This document shows positions 43,230 through 52,444 of a DNA stretch of 64,000 bases, in pieces (position 1 is the stretch's first letter; each line of letters starts with the position of its first letter). The DNA is taken from the NCBI GenBank assembly GCA_013178185.1, contig JABLXC010000021.1:97942-161941 (forward strand), read 5' to 3'. The position numbers and the translations under genes are program-made. The notes under the pieces were generated by a model, which searched no databases, was not told where the DNA came from, and saw only the letters and a list, made by a program, of their open reading frames with translations. This DNA comes from Anaerolineae bacterium. Lineage in GTDB: Bacteria > Chloroflexota > Anaerolineae > Anaerolineales > Anaerolineaceae.

Positions 43230-45158
43230 TTACGAGAGCCCCAAAACCTTGCCCGTCTTCATGTCGATGTCGATATCAAAGAACCCTGGGCGCGTAGGCA
43301 AGCCTGGCATCGTCGCCATGGTGCCCAATAGCGGGTAAATGAAACCGGCGCCTACCGAAGCGCGCACATCGCGAATCGGGACTCGGAAGCCTTTGGGAAC
43401 ACCCTTCAAGGCAGAGTCAGCGCTCAAACTCAAGTGAGTCTTGGCCATACAAATAGGAAGCTTATCAAAACCAAGACGGGTATATTCTGCAATCCGTTCC
43501 TCTGCCTCGGGGGAGTAATCAACACCATCGGCCCCATAGACTTCACTGGCGATGGTTTCGATTTTTTTCTTGATTGGCCAATCCAGCGGATAGAGAAACT
43601 GGAAATTCTGAGGCATATTTGCAGCTTTCTCAACCGCTTTTGCCAGCTCCAACGCCCCTTCGCCGCCAAATTCATAATTTCGGGCTACCAGAGCGTCTAC
43701 AGCGCCGCCTTCTTCTATAGCAACTTTACGAACAAATTCCAGTTCTGCCTCGGAATCAGTTGGGAACTTATTAACAGCTACAACGACTGGAATGCCAAAT
43801 TTCCTCGCGGTTTTAATGTGGTGAACCATATTTCCCACGCCGTTGCGTAGAAGCTCCATGTTCTCAGTGGTATATTCATGCGCGAGCGGTTTACCGGCGA
43901 CAACCTTAGGACCGCCGCCATGCATCTTAAGCGCGCGCACAGTAGCCACCAATACAACAACGTTCGGGATTAAATTGGAATAGCGACACTTAATATTGAA
44001 GAATTTTTCCATCCCCATGTCTGCGCCAAAACCGGATTCGGTTACCACATAATCAGCCAGCTTTAAACCGATCCGATCCGCAATAATCGAACTATTGCCA
44101 TGAGCAATGTTTGCAAACGGACCAGCATGAACGAAAACCGGCGTACCTTCAAGCGTTTGCATTAGATTGGGTTTAATGGCGTCGCGCATCAGAACGGTCA
44201 TTGCGCCGGCGACTCCCAGATCTCCGGCCGTCACTGCTTCACCAGATTTGTTCAACGCCACAACAACCCGCTCAAATCGCTCCCGCATATCTTGCAGATC
44301 GGTTGTCAAAGCAAGGATGGCCATCAATTCGCTCGCCACCGTTATATCAAAGCCAGTCTCTCGCTCGTTCCCTTTCTCTTCCGGCCCGGTACCGATCGTT
44401 ACGCCCCGCAACATCCGGTCGCTAGTGTCGAGAACACGTCGCCAGGTGATGGTATCGGGATCAATATCCAACCGGAACATTTTCTTCCGTTCCTCAGGGG
44501 TCAATTCATCAGGATCCGTCTTATCGATTCCCAATCGTTTCAACCGCCCCAGCATTCCAAGTCCAAAATGGCGTTTTCCAGACTTATCACGAGGGCACAT
44601 CCGATCAAACATCTGTTCATCTGTCGCGCCTTTTTCATGCAACATACGCACATCAATTGCAGCTGCCAATAAGTTATTCGCGGCAGTAATTGCATGGATA
44701 TCACCAGTCAGATGCAGGTTAAAATCTTCCATCGGGATAACCTGGCTAAAACCACCACCGGCTGCCCCACCTTTAATACCAAACGTCGGCCCCTGGCTTG
44801 GCTGGCGAATACAGGTAATTACACGATGACCAAGATGCGCCCCTAATGCCTGGCTCAACCCAACAGTTGTGGTGGTCTTTCCCTCACCCAACGGCGTGGG
44901 AGTAATTGCAGTAACGTCAATGTATTTCCCGTCCGGAATATCTTTCAGCCTCTCCAACACTTCAAGTTTCACTTTTGCCTTATAGGGACCATATAGCTCC
45001 AATTCCTCTGGGAGAATCCCTAATTCTTCAGCGATTTGGGTAATCGGCTTTAGATCCGAATCCTGGGCAATTTCAATATCACTTGGAACAGGCGATTTCA
45101 ACTTCAACTTTATTGGGGTAAATTGCCGGCGAGAAACTGCGGCTCTATCTGCACACAT
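43230..45158 (-). CDS. fhs: Formate-tetrahydrofolate ligase, long form
   Basis: A 642-residue enzyme that makes 10-formyl-THF from formate, THF and ATP. The P-loop [13 protein letters not shown] (about 85-97) and the downstream block [24 protein letters not shown] are diagnostic. Later parts include [17 protein letters not shown] and the C-terminal [15 protein letters not shown], then MPGLPTRPG. Common bacterial enzymes have about 556 residues; this matches the longer eukaryote-like length of about 630. AAAGGAG precedes the ATG. It is a single-gene unit with its own terminator and adds to the folate theme of the window. Confidence 0.95.
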   Translation of the reverse strand: MCADRAAVSRRQFTPIKLKLKSPVPSDIEIAQDSDLKPITQIAEELGILPEELELYGPYKAKVKLEVLERLKDIPDGKYIDVTAITPTPLGEGKTTTTVGLSQALGAHLGHRVITCIRQPSQGPTFGIKGGAAGGGFSQVIPMEDFNLHLTGDIHAITAANNLLAAAIDVRMLHEKGATDEQMFDRMCPRDKSGKRHFGLGMLGRLKRLGIDKTDPDELTPEERKKMFRLDIDPDTITWRRVLDTSDRMLRGVTIGTGPEEKGNERETGFDITVASELMAILALTTDLQDMRERFERVVVALNKSGEAVTAGDLGVAGAMTVLMRDAIKPNLMQTLEGTPVFVHAGPFANIAHGNSSIIADRIGLKLADYVVTESGFGADMGMEKFFNIKCRYSNLIPNVVVLVATVRALKMHGGGPKVVAGKPLAHEYTTENMELLRNGVGNMVHHIKTARKFGIPVVVAVNKFPTDSEAELEFVRKVAIEEGGAVDALVARNYEFGGEGALELAKAVEKAANMPQNFQFLYPLDWPIKKKIETIASEVYGADGVDYSPEAEERIAEYTRLGFDKLPICMAKTHLSLSADSALKGVPKGFRVPIRDVRASVGAGFIYPLLGTMATMPGLPTRPGFFDIDIDMKTGKVLGLS

Positions 45159-45399
45159 ATAAAATACTCCTTTCCAACAAATAGATAGAAATGTTTAAGG
45201 CCAATTATCAAGCAAGAATATTAGAAAATCAAGCAAAATGACAATTTACCAATAGTTCACCTCATGACAATGATTATTGTTCTAACGTTCACAATTATAA
45301 TTCTGAAACCCAATTTGGAGAACAAGTTTTAAGAACGTTGATGTGCCAAAATTAAAAGATTGCAAGAATAGAGTACATAGATACCCCCATATACTCAAA

Positions 45400-45472
45400 A
45401 GCCACCGGAGGGATTCGAACCCTCGACCGGACGATTACGAATCGTCTGCTCTACCAGCTGAGCTACGGTGGC
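45400..45472 (-). tRNA. tRNA-Thr (anticodon CGT)
   Basis: A 73-base cloverleaf on the minus strand. The acceptor stem is GCCACCG/CGGTGGC with discriminator T(U). The anticodon stem GACGA/TCGTC closes loop TTCGTAA, giving CGT, which reads ACG. The T arm is GAGGG-TTCGAAT-CCCTC. CCA is not encoded. Confidence 0.95.
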
Positions 45473-45481
45473 GCGCCGGAA

Positions 45482-45511
45482 ATGATACCAGCACCTGTAT
45501 TCAACCGTCAA
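45482..45511 (-). promoter_or_regulatory. Promoter of tRNA-Thr
   Basis: On the minus strand TTGACG (45506-45511) and TATCAT (45482-45487, preceded by TGG as an extended -10) are spaced by 18 bases. The -10 ends nine bases before the tRNA. Confidence 0.65.
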
Positions 45512-45555
45512 GTGTTTTGTCCTTGTCGCTTGTTTTGAAAGGCACAAAAATATGG

Positions 45556-46227
45556 CTATGCGAAGTTGTAGAATAGATTACCCCAAAACACCATCACCAT
45601 CAACAGGCAAAAAAACCACGTCCATAGCCCAAACCACAGGCGCTGCATCCGCCGCTCGGAGTAGTAAAGCATCCACCCCATCGTGATCACCGCCCCGACC
45701 AGGCAAAGATACCCCATCACCCGAAAGATCTCCCCCAGGTAAACCAGTCGCACAAACCACACCCGCACCCCCAGCGTCAACAGCCAGGCAAACCAATTCA
45801 GCAGAAAAGTGAAGGAGAAGAACCGCACCCCCACCGGCAGTACCTGTCGCCACAACGTCGCCGTGATCAGCACGGTCATCAGAAAGCCCAGTGTTGCCGA
45901 GAGTCCCGACACTGTCTGCCCGCCTAACTCGATCGTAAACCAAATGACCAGCCAGGCCAGCAATCCACCGATCATCCCGTGCCATGCCTGCCGAACGCCC
46001 GATAAACGAGCGTGCACTGAACGCCCTAGGCAGAATATCGAAACCGCCAGGATGACAATTGCATAAGCCAGCAACCCCGGCCTTCCAATCACTTGGTCTA
46101 CCGGTTTTTGAAGGAAAATCAGCAACCCAAAAAGCAGCAGCAAGATAACGACTGTCCCAATCCCATCGATCAGCTTGCTCGCCAGGTCGCGCTGAATTTT
46201 CACGAGGCTTCCTTGTTTCGTTTCCAT
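45556..46227 (-). CDS. Hypothetical polytopic membrane protein
   Basis: A 223-residue protein with six or seven hydrophobic helices, a short basic N-terminus and little soluble sequence. I recognise no family. It starts five bases after dinB on the same strand and is probably the last gene of a lipoprotein-dinB-membrane protein transcript. The C-terminus (VMVFWGNLFYNFA) is hydrophobic up to the stop. Confidence 0.6.
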   Translation of the reverse strand: METKQGSLVKIQRDLASKLIDGIGTVVILLLLFGLLIFLQKPVDQVIGRPGLLAYAIVILAVSIFCLGRSVHARLSGVRQAWHGMIGGLLAWLVIWFTIELGGQTVSGLSATLGFLMTVLITATLWRQVLPVGVRFFSFTFLLNWFAWLLTLGVRVWFVRLVYLGEIFRVMGYLCLVGAVITMGWMLYYSERRMQRLWFGLWTWFFCLLMVMVFWGNLFYNFA

Positions 46228-46232
46228 ATTGT

Positions 46233-47414
46233 TTAATGTTTCCTTACCAACTGGCCGCCTCTTTGAATCACGTTATCACCGAACCTCTCGCGAAGCTCCT
46301 CCATCACTTTCATCAACTTATCCATTTTTTCATCGGGTGTGTCCCACAAACTCAATTGGTAGATACCTTGTTTCAGGTTGCTCGCTCCAACACCCAGTAG
46401 CCGTACCGCCCTCCCAGCTTTCCAGACCTGGGAAAAAAGGGTTTGCGCTACGCCTTCTAGCACGCTGTCTTGATCGGTAGCCTGAGCAAGCGTGAACTGT
46501 CGCGAGAAAGTTGTAAAATCCGGCCAGCGCACTTTTAACCGGATTGTGCCAGCTACAAAACCGTGCTGTCGCAGGCGGCGACCCACCTGCTCGGCTAGAT
46601 CCTGGATCGTTTTCCGCAGCCGCTTTTCGTCGGAGAGATCCTTCTGAAACGTTATCTCCTGGCTAATCGACTTAATCTCGTGTTCAATCAGCACTGGCCG
46701 GTCATCCAATCCACGCGCCCGCTGTGCAATGTCAAATCCATTCCTGCCAAATTCCTGCAGCAAAACCTTTTCAGGCAAATCCGCCAGTTGCCCGATCGTG
46801 TACACCCTTTTGTTCCTTAAGCGTTCGGCGGTCTTCGGTCCCACCCCCCACAACATTTGCACCGCCAGGGGCGATAAAAATTCCCGTTCAGACCCCGGCG
46901 GCACGATCGTGATTGCGTTGGGGGGCGCATCGCCATGGTGCCCGGCTTTCCCAACATCGGTCGCAATTTTCGCGACCAGTTTGTTGACGGCCACCCCAAG
47001 CGAACACGGCAACCCCGTTTCCTGATAGACGCGAGCTTGAAGTGCGCGGGCAGTCTCACCAGGATCTTCCTGCAAATCACTTACATCCAGAAAAGCCTCA
47101 TCTATCGAGATCTGCTCAACCAGCGGCGTCACTGTCCGCAGAATCGACATCACATTTTCTGACGCCTGCCGGTAGGCTTGCCGGTGCGGCGACACAAGGA
47201 TCAAATCCTTGCAAAGCCGAACCGCCCGCGCAGTCGGCATCGCCGAATGAACCCCACACCGCCGTGCTGCATACGAACACGAAGCCACTACCCCTCGTTC
47301 TTCAGGTTTACCGCCCACGGCAAAAGGTTTTCCTCGTAATGAAGAATCCCTCAATTCTTCGACCGCGCAAAAAAAAGCATCGAGGTCAATGTGGATGATG
47401 GTACGCGCTGGCAT
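46233..47414 (-). CDS. dinB: DNA polymerase IV (Y-family)
   Basis: A 393-residue translesion polymerase. The catalytic acidic residues lie in IIHIDLDAFFCAVEE (Asp10, Asp12) and QISIDEAFLDVSD (about 100-112). The helix-hairpin-helix segment LWGVGPKTAERLRNKRVYTIGQLAD follows at about 185-210, and the little-finger domain (VGRRLRQHGFVAGTIRLKVRW) after 270. The C-terminal β-clamp-binding-like end (QLSLWD) occurs near 355. The gene lies between a lipoprotein gene (18 bases upstream) and a membrane protein gene (five bases downstream). No LexA-type operator was identified. Confidence 0.94.
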   Translation of the reverse strand: MPARTIIHIDLDAFFCAVEELRDSSLRGKPFAVGGKPEERGVVASCSYAARRCGVHSAMPTARAVRLCKDLILVSPHRQAYRQASENVMSILRTVTPLVEQISIDEAFLDVSDLQEDPGETARALQARVYQETGLPCSLGVAVNKLVAKIATDVGKAGHHGDAPPNAITIVPPGSEREFLSPLAVQMLWGVGPKTAERLRNKRVYTIGQLADLPEKVLLQEFGRNGFDIAQRARGLDDRPVLIEHEIKSISQEITFQKDLSDEKRLRKTIQDLAEQVGRRLRQHGFVAGTIRLKVRWPDFTTFSRQFTLAQATDQDSVLEGVAQTLFSQVWKAGRAVRLLGVGASNLKQGIYQLSLWDTPDEKMDKLMKVMEELRERFGDNVIQRGGQLVRKH

Positions 47415-47432
47415 CTCCCGAAAAACCGAGTT

Positions 47433-48395
47433 CTATTTGATCAACACCAATTCACCCCATGTCATAGGCATCGTCAGGTGGCGGTTGGCGTCATTCGAGA
47501 CCATGCTCTGCTGCACACTGGTCCCTGTCTTGTCGTTGTCTGAAACCGAAAAAGCAAAACCGTAATGATCTCCCTCCGCCGGAACGAGATTAAAGACCCC
47601 CCAGGGTATCGCTGCTTCTACCTGGTAACCACCCGGAATGCTGGTCGAGGCAATCACCACCTGGCTACGCGTCCCTTGCACGCTCCTGGGGAACCATAAG
47701 TAAGCCTCTTTTACACCGCCAATGCCATAAAGCCCCGGGGAGATCCCAAGTTGAAAATCGTCCCCTGTCAACTGGTTGGCATAAAAATCTCCATAGAGAT
47801 CCGTGTCCATCAGGATTTCCAGGCTGTCTCCCAGGTAAAGATACTGCCCCTTTGAATTTTGCACATAAACATCATCAATTACGCGTGCGGCTACATAAAG
47901 AAACTGGTTATCCCATTGTATCCGGAAGGAACTGCTCAGATCATTAGCATCCTTCCAGTACGCCCTCCCATAGGTAACATGGCTGGCGCCATATTCAACT
48001 GGTTTAAAATCATCCCAATTGCCATCTACAATCAGCGGCCGGTCGATAAAATAAGCCACCACAACAGGTCCAGGTCGGGCAGGCGCAGCCGTGGCGGGTA
48101 GCGCCGTCGTTGGCATTGAAGTAAAAGTCGGCATGACTGTCTCTGTTGAAGTCGCTGTCGAGGGCTCCGGCGTGACAGTCATCGTTAAAGTTGGCAAGGG
48201 TGTCTCCGTGTCTGCGGATTTTTCCACAGGCTGTGGCGTTAGGGACCCAAAAATTCCAGAGGCGAACAGCGCCGTCATCGTCATGTCGGGTCCAGGTAGC
48301 GCTTCCGTCGAGGTTTCAACGAACGGAAGGCCACACGCCATGCTGATAAACAAGACAAGAATCGCCAGGATGATTGTAATTTTTCCCTTTTTCAT
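47433..48395 (-). CDS. Lipoprotein with CBM9-like sugar-binding domain
   Basis: A 320-residue lipoprotein: signal peptide with lipobox SMAC (Cys21), then a long Thr/Pro/Ser linker (about 50-105), then a β-sandwich domain. The segment VVVAYFIDRPLIVDGNWDDF, then FRIQWDNQFLYVAARVIDD and GDSLEILMDTD, matches CBM9/DOMON-like carbohydrate- or haem-binding domains. It probably binds a surface or environmental glycan. GAGGA precedes the ATG. It is the first gene upstream of dinB and divergent from the NrtR-like regulator. Confidence 0.78.
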   Translation of the reverse strand: MKKGKITIILAILVLFISMACGLPFVETSTEALPGPDMTMTALFASGIFGSLTPQPVEKSADTETPLPTLTMTVTPEPSTATSTETVMPTFTSMPTTALPATAAPARPGPVVVAYFIDRPLIVDGNWDDFKPVEYGASHVTYGRAYWKDANDLSSSFRIQWDNQFLYVAARVIDDVYVQNSKGQYLYLGDSLEILMDTDLYGDFYANQLTGDDFQLGISPGLYGIGGVKEAYLWFPRSVQGTRSQVVIASTSIPGGYQVEAAIPWGVFNLVPAEGDHYGFAFSVSDNDKTGTSVQQSMVSNDANRHLTMPMTWGELVLIK

Positions 48396-48458
48396 AGGTC
48401 CTCGTCTTCCTGGGTGCTATTTTTAATCACACAACGGTACGGTTTTATTATAGTGCGT

Positions 48459-48486
48459 TTGAAATTTAGCGCAATCCAGCTATAAT
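48459..48486 (+). promoter_or_regulatory. Promoter of the NrtR-like gene
   Basis: TTGAAA (48459-48464) and TATAAT (48481-48486) with a 16-base spacer lie 19 bases before the ATG. Confidence 0.65.
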
Positions 48487-48505
48487 CATTAAAAGGGCCA
48501 TAGAT

Positions 48506-49189
48506 ATGGAAGAACAACATCCCCATGATCGTCAAGAAAACCACGATTCACCAGTTGAAGTACGCGTTGTCGTCTTCAGCCTGCAAGAAAAAAAATTACA
48601 GGCCCTTTTTGTTCCAGAAGACCATGCTGATCCTGGCACGCGCTGGACTATTCCTGGCATGGCCGTAATCGGCTGCCCATCTTTAGAGTGCATCGCAAGC
48701 GAATGCCTCTCCACATACACAAACCAGCACGAATCGTACCTTGAACAGTTGTACACTTATAGCAGCCCGGAAAGAGGGATCATTTCCATCGTTTACTTTG
48801 CGCTCGTCCCCCAAATTGCCATTACAACCGCCCGCCAGGAAAGACCGAAGCAGGCCAGATGGTTTCCCATCGATACACCACTCCTATTAGTCGGTGACCA
48901 CGCCGAAATCTTAGGGTACGCCCTCCGGCGGCTTCGCTACAAGCTGGAATATACTGCCGTTGGGTTTGACCTGTTGCCCGAAAATTTCAGCCTCAGCGAA
49001 CTCCAGGCCACCTACGAGATAATTCTTGGTGAAAAACTGGATAAGCGGAATTTTCGCCGCCGCATCCTCAAGGCCAACATTATCGAACCCACCCCCCACC
49101 AGCGCGCTGGCGAGGGCCGTCCGGCTCGTTTGTTCCGATACCGCCACGACGCCGTTGCCGAAGTCAAAACCCGCCGCCTTTTCCCATAA
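48506..49189 (+). CDS. NrtR-like regulator: degenerate Nudix domain plus winged helix
   Basis: A 227-residue protein. Residues about 15-145 have a Nudix fold (VRVVVFSLQEKKLQALFVPED at the N-terminus; WTIPGMAV). The expected Nudix box positions (about 57-80, CPSLECIASECLSTYTNQHE) lack the REXXEE core, so hydrolase activity is probably lost. Residues about 150-225 form a winged helix (FSLSELQATYEIILGEKLDKRNFRRRILKA; GRPARLFRYR), as in NrtR regulators of NAD metabolism that sense ADP-ribose. No NAD genes are adjacent, so the regulon is unknown. Confidence 0.82.
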   Translation: MEEQHPHDRQENHDSPVEVRVVVFSLQEKKLQALFVPEDHADPGTRWTIPGMAVIGCPSLECIASECLSTYTNQHESYLEQLYTYSSPERGIISIVYFALVPQIAITTARQERPKQARWFPIDTPLLLVGDHAEILGYALRRLRYKLEYTAVGFDLLPENFSLSELQATYEIILGEKLDKRNFRRRILKANIIEPTPHQRAGEGRPARLFRYRHDAVAEVKTRRLFP

Positions 49190-49370
49190 TATAACAAACC
49201 AGCATCAATAAGCTCTTCGTTTTATCACCTCTGCAGCAACCAGGGAGGGTATGCCAATCATGCCCGCAAAATTTACGTAAGTTCCTTATGGGTTGCATCC
49301 TACCGATCGCAACGGTTACTTGGATGCTTAAGTCAATTAACATCGCATTTCCCCCTGCAAATCACTTCTA

Positions 49371-50609
49371 TCAATTTGTCCCCCTCACGAGCAGAGTTAC
49401 GCTCTCAAGATGGTAAGTTTGGGGGAAAAGATCAAAAGGTTTCACGAATCTCAGGCTGAACCCGCCTGCAATCAATTTCTTTAAATCCCTCGCCAGGGTA
49501 GCCGGGTCGCAAGAGATATAAGCTACCTGTTCGGGTCGGGTCTCGCATAGGAAGTCAACCACCTCCACCGTCAAGCCAGCGCGTGGTGGATCAAGCACCA
49601 CCACCTCCGCCCGTTGCCGTAAAGCCGGCAGGACGCGCTCCGCCTCGCCCATGAAAAGATCGACGTTCTCGAATGAATCCAGGTTGGCCGCAAAATCTTC
49701 GCAAGCGCTGGGCGAGGCCTCGATCCCTATGCACTTTCTCACTCTGGGCGCAAGAAACGCGCTAAACAAACCCACCCCACAGTAGACATCAAGAAGGGTC
49801 ATAGCCTCTGAAAGGTGTAGCGCCGTAATCAAGGTTTCTACCATCGCTTCAGCTTGCCGGGTGTTAACCTGAAAGAATGAACCAGCTGACGCTCTAAAAT
49901 TCCGCCCTAAAACTCGGAACACCACATGATCATCGCCAGCCAGTACGAAAGGTCCCTGCGGCCCCAAATGCACCACCGAAATCGGCAAATCCGCTTCGAA
50001 CTCCTCGGGGTAAACCTCATCGCTCTCCAACACCAGCAGCACATCTTCATTTTCCCCCGCCCTCAAATCAACTCGCCGGATATTCGCCTCTGGATCAATG
50101 GACAGGTTCTTCCAAAGCTCACACAGCACAGCCTCTGGCAAATGACACTCTTCAATCGGGATCACCTCATGCGATCCCACTTTTTGAAAACCTAGCTTCC
50201 CATCTCGTAAGAGGTGCAACTGTACCGTGTTCCGGTAATTCCAGGGGGATGGAGATGAGAAGACCGGTTCCACCGGCGGCTGAGCGATGCCGCCAATCCG
50301 CTGCAATTGCTCAACCAGGATCTGCCGTTTGAACTCAAGCTGCTCAGCGTATTCTATATGTTGGTAGTGGCAGCCCCCGCAAACGCCAAAGTGCTTGCAG
50401 CGCGGCCGGATGCGGGTTGGCGAGGCTGAAAGCATCTCCAACAATTCCGCTTTCACATGGCCTCGTTTGTTTTCCAGCACTCTGGCGCGCACCCGCTCAC
50501 CAGGCAAGCAAAAGGGAATGAACACTGCCCTACCATCCTGGAGACGCCCCAACCCATCGCCGCCATATACAAGAGCCTCGATATCTACTTCAATGATTTC
50601 GTCGCCCAT
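49371..50609 (-). CDS. 23S rRNA (uracil-5)-methyltransferase, RlmD/RumA family
   Basis: A 412-residue enzyme with an N-terminal TRAM RNA-binding domain (about 4-60, EALVYGGDGLGRLQDGRAVFIPFCLPGE). A [4Fe-4S] Cys cluster CKHFGVCGGC (C-x5-C-x2-C) lies at about 70-80. The C-terminal methyltransferase domain has SAM motif LLDVYCGVGLFSAFLA and a catalytic Cys in VAYISCDPATLARDL. It methylates C5 of a uridine in 23S rRNA or tRNA; the precise target cannot be told. AAAGGTGA lies five bases before the ATG at 50609, which I prefer to TTG at 50627. Confidence 0.9.
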   Translation of the reverse strand: MGDEIIEVDIEALVYGGDGLGRLQDGRAVFIPFCLPGERVRARVLENKRGHVKAELLEMLSASPTRIRPRCKHFGVCGGCHYQHIEYAEQLEFKRQILVEQLQRIGGIAQPPVEPVFSSPSPWNYRNTVQLHLLRDGKLGFQKVGSHEVIPIEECHLPEAVLCELWKNLSIDPEANIRRVDLRAGENEDVLLVLESDEVYPEEFEADLPISVVHLGPQGPFVLAGDDHVVFRVLGRNFRASAGSFFQVNTRQAEAMVETLITALHLSEAMTLLDVYCGVGLFSAFLAPRVRKCIGIEASPSACEDFAANLDSFENVDLFMGEAERVLPALRQRAEVVVLDPPRAGLTVEVVDFLCETRPEQVAYISCDPATLARDLKKLIAGGFSLRFVKPFDLFPQTYHLESVTLLVRGTN

Positions 50610-50730
50610 ATCACCTTTCCCTTTCAAGTTCAGAAACGGTCTTAATCGTAATAAAGTTCATTTTAAAGTCTAATTAATGAATATAAGCACTAAATTTATC
50701 TTACATATCAGAATTCCCCCCTCAATTTTT

Positions 50731-50759
50731 TTGACATTTATTTGAAAATCCAGTATTAT
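50731..50759 (+). promoter_or_regulatory. Sigma-70 promoter of the ACIII-like operon
   Basis: Consensus TTGACA (50731-50736) and TATTAT (50754-50759) spaced by exactly 17 bases. The first gene starts 112 bases downstream, leaving a leader of about 105 bases in which I see no known riboswitch. Confidence 0.75.
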
Positions 50760-50871
50760 GGTTGAGGTTTAACGAAATATTAATGATTCAATTACTCCTT
50801 TGCAATTCAGGTGGAAATACAATTTTTTGCGAATGGGTATATCCGCTAAGCTGAACATGAGGAGATTGGCG

Positions 50872-51846
50872 ATGAAACGAATCGACCTGGCATGGTTCTT
50901 CCCAATTTATGTGATCCTCCTGGCTGGAAGTTTTTGGACAATCGCCCAACCTTCCCTGGTGCTCGCACAAAACGCAGACGATGAAATTCCGCGCGGCGCT
51001 GCCTTGTTTGACAACTGGTGGGCAGCACTCTCAAAGCAGCCCCCAAAGGGGGATATGCCACTGTGGTCTCGTCAATCCACGAATACCCGCAGTGGACCCG
51101 ATACCTGGAGATGCGTTACTTGTCACGGCTGGGATTACCAGGGCAAAGACGGCGCATACCGAGCTGGGAGCAATTATACAGGCTTCCCAGGTATTTACCA
51201 GGCTGGACAATCCAAGAAACCGGAAGAAATCATTCGCCAACTAGATGGCAGCCGCGACCCTTCTCACGATTTTTCTCCTTACCTCTCGAAAGCCGATCTC
51301 AACGCTCTTGCAAAGTTTATCACCACCGGCTTGATTGACGACAACAAATTCATTGATCTTACAACTTTGAAGACTCTCAACGGCAATTCGGAAAACGGGC
51401 AAAAATTATACGAAGAACAATGCGCCTCCTGTCACGGCATGGACGGCGCCGGTCTCAAATTCCGATTCGAAGGGATGGACGCCACCCTCGGAACGCTTGC
51501 AAACCAGGACCCTTGGCGCTTTTTGCATAAAAGCCGTTTTGGCACCCCCGGGACTGAGATGGTCATCGGCTACAACCTCGGCTGGACGCCCCAGGATGGC
51601 AGGGACGTATTGAAATATGCCCAATCTCTGCCTGCTAGTCAGAAAGCTTCGCCGCCGGCGCCCGTGATGCCCGAAAGACCGGCAACCTCACCACAACAGC
51701 CTGGTGGACCGGCTACTTCGTTTTTCACAAGTCTCCTGACCGCCCTCAGCGTCATGGCGGCTGGTCTCGGTTTCAACATCCTCGTAGCTGCAGCCCTGGT
51801 GGGCATCATTCTGCTGCTGGTTTGGGTAATTCGAAGTCGAAAATAA
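50872..51846 (+). CDS. Membrane-anchored di-haem cytochrome c
   Basis: A 324-residue exported protein: N-terminal signal/anchor (about 8-32), two cytochrome c domains with CVTCH (81-85) and CASCH (184-188), a Pro-rich spacer (about 265-285) and a C-terminal transmembrane helix (about 295-320). It probably sits outside the cytoplasmic membrane and passes electrons to or from the ACIII-like complex encoded just downstream. AGGAG before the ATG at 50872 fixes the start. A di-haem protein in first position is not one of the canonical ActA-F subunits. Confidence 0.85.
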   Translation: MKRIDLAWFFPIYVILLAGSFWTIAQPSLVLAQNADDEIPRGAALFDNWWAALSKQPPKGDMPLWSRQSTNTRSGPDTWRCVTCHGWDYQGKDGAYRAGSNYTGFPGIYQAGQSKKPEEIIRQLDGSRDPSHDFSPYLSKADLNALAKFITTGLIDDNKFIDLTTLKTLNGNSENGQKLYEEQCASCHGMDGAGLKFRFEGMDATLGTLANQDPWRFLHKSRFGTPGTEMVIGYNLGWTPQDGRDVLKYAQSLPASQKASPPAPVMPERPATSPQQPGGPATSFFTSLLTALSVMAAGLGFNILVAAALVGIILLLVWVIRSRK

Positions 51847-51877
51847 CCCTACCAGGAAGAAAGGACGGAGAGCATTT

Positions 51878-52414
51878 ATGAAAAATCCAAAAGCATTGTG
51901 GCAGCGTCCAGTTTTTCGCATTGGGATCGCGGTGGTATTTTTGATCATCCTTGGTGGCGCTGCCGGAGGCATCTATTTCACCCAGTTGCCGCCGGAGCAA
52001 CCCATCCAGTTCCCCCATAACGTCCATGTCGGCCTCGGCGCTCAGTGTCTCTATTGCCATCCAGGCGCCGTCTCGGGGCCGGTGGCGGGGTTACCCAGCC
52101 AGTCCAAATGCTGGGGCTGTCACCAGCAGATTAAAAAACAATCCCCCGAATTGGAAAAACTTGCCGGGTTTGTTTCTCGCCGCGAGCCAATACCGTGGGT
52201 TCCAGTTGCCATTCAACCAGATTTTGTCCACTTCAACCATGCCCCCCATATTGCCGCCGGTCTCAACTGCGAAAGCTGTCATGGTAATCTTGCCGCCATG
52301 ACTGTTGCAGAACCGCAAAAAGGGCAGAACATGGGCTGGTGCTTAAATTGCCACCAAAAAATGGCTCCCGAAAATTTCACTCGCTTATCCGACTGTTCGA
52401 TTTGTCATTATTGA
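51878..52414 (+). CDS. actA: Penta-haem cytochrome c, ActA-like subunit
   Basis: A 178-residue protein with one N-terminal membrane anchor (about 14-34) and five CxxCH sites: CLYCH (57-61), CWGCH (78-82), CESCH (131-135), CLNCH (155-159) and CSICH (173-177). Several spare His residues (FPHNVH, HFNHAPH) can be axial ligands. Five haems with a single anchor match ActA of alternative complex III, a quinol-oxidising complex. The next genes encode the other Act-like subunits in the canonical order, which supports the call. GGAG lies before the ATG. Confidence 0.9.
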   Translation: MKNPKALWQRPVFRIGIAVVFLIILGGAAGGIYFTQLPPEQPIQFPHNVHVGLGAQCLYCHPGAVSGPVAGLPSQSKCWGCHQQIKKQSPELEKLAGFVSRREPIPWVPVAIQPDFVHFNHAPHIAAGLNCESCHGNLAAMTVAEPQKGQNMGWCLNCHQKMAPENFTRLSDCSICHY

Positions 52415-52444
52415 TTCCCCCCGAACCAGAAAGGACAAGACTCT

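Noticed and set aside
44167..44829. A 220-codon open frame on the plus strand inside fhs
   Set aside because: Antisense to a highly conserved enzyme; Ser/Arg-rich shadow composition with no recognisable motif.
45159..45399. A folate-type riboswitch upstream of fhs
   Set aside because: The leader is A/T-rich and short, and no conserved THF-riboswitch core could be recognised.
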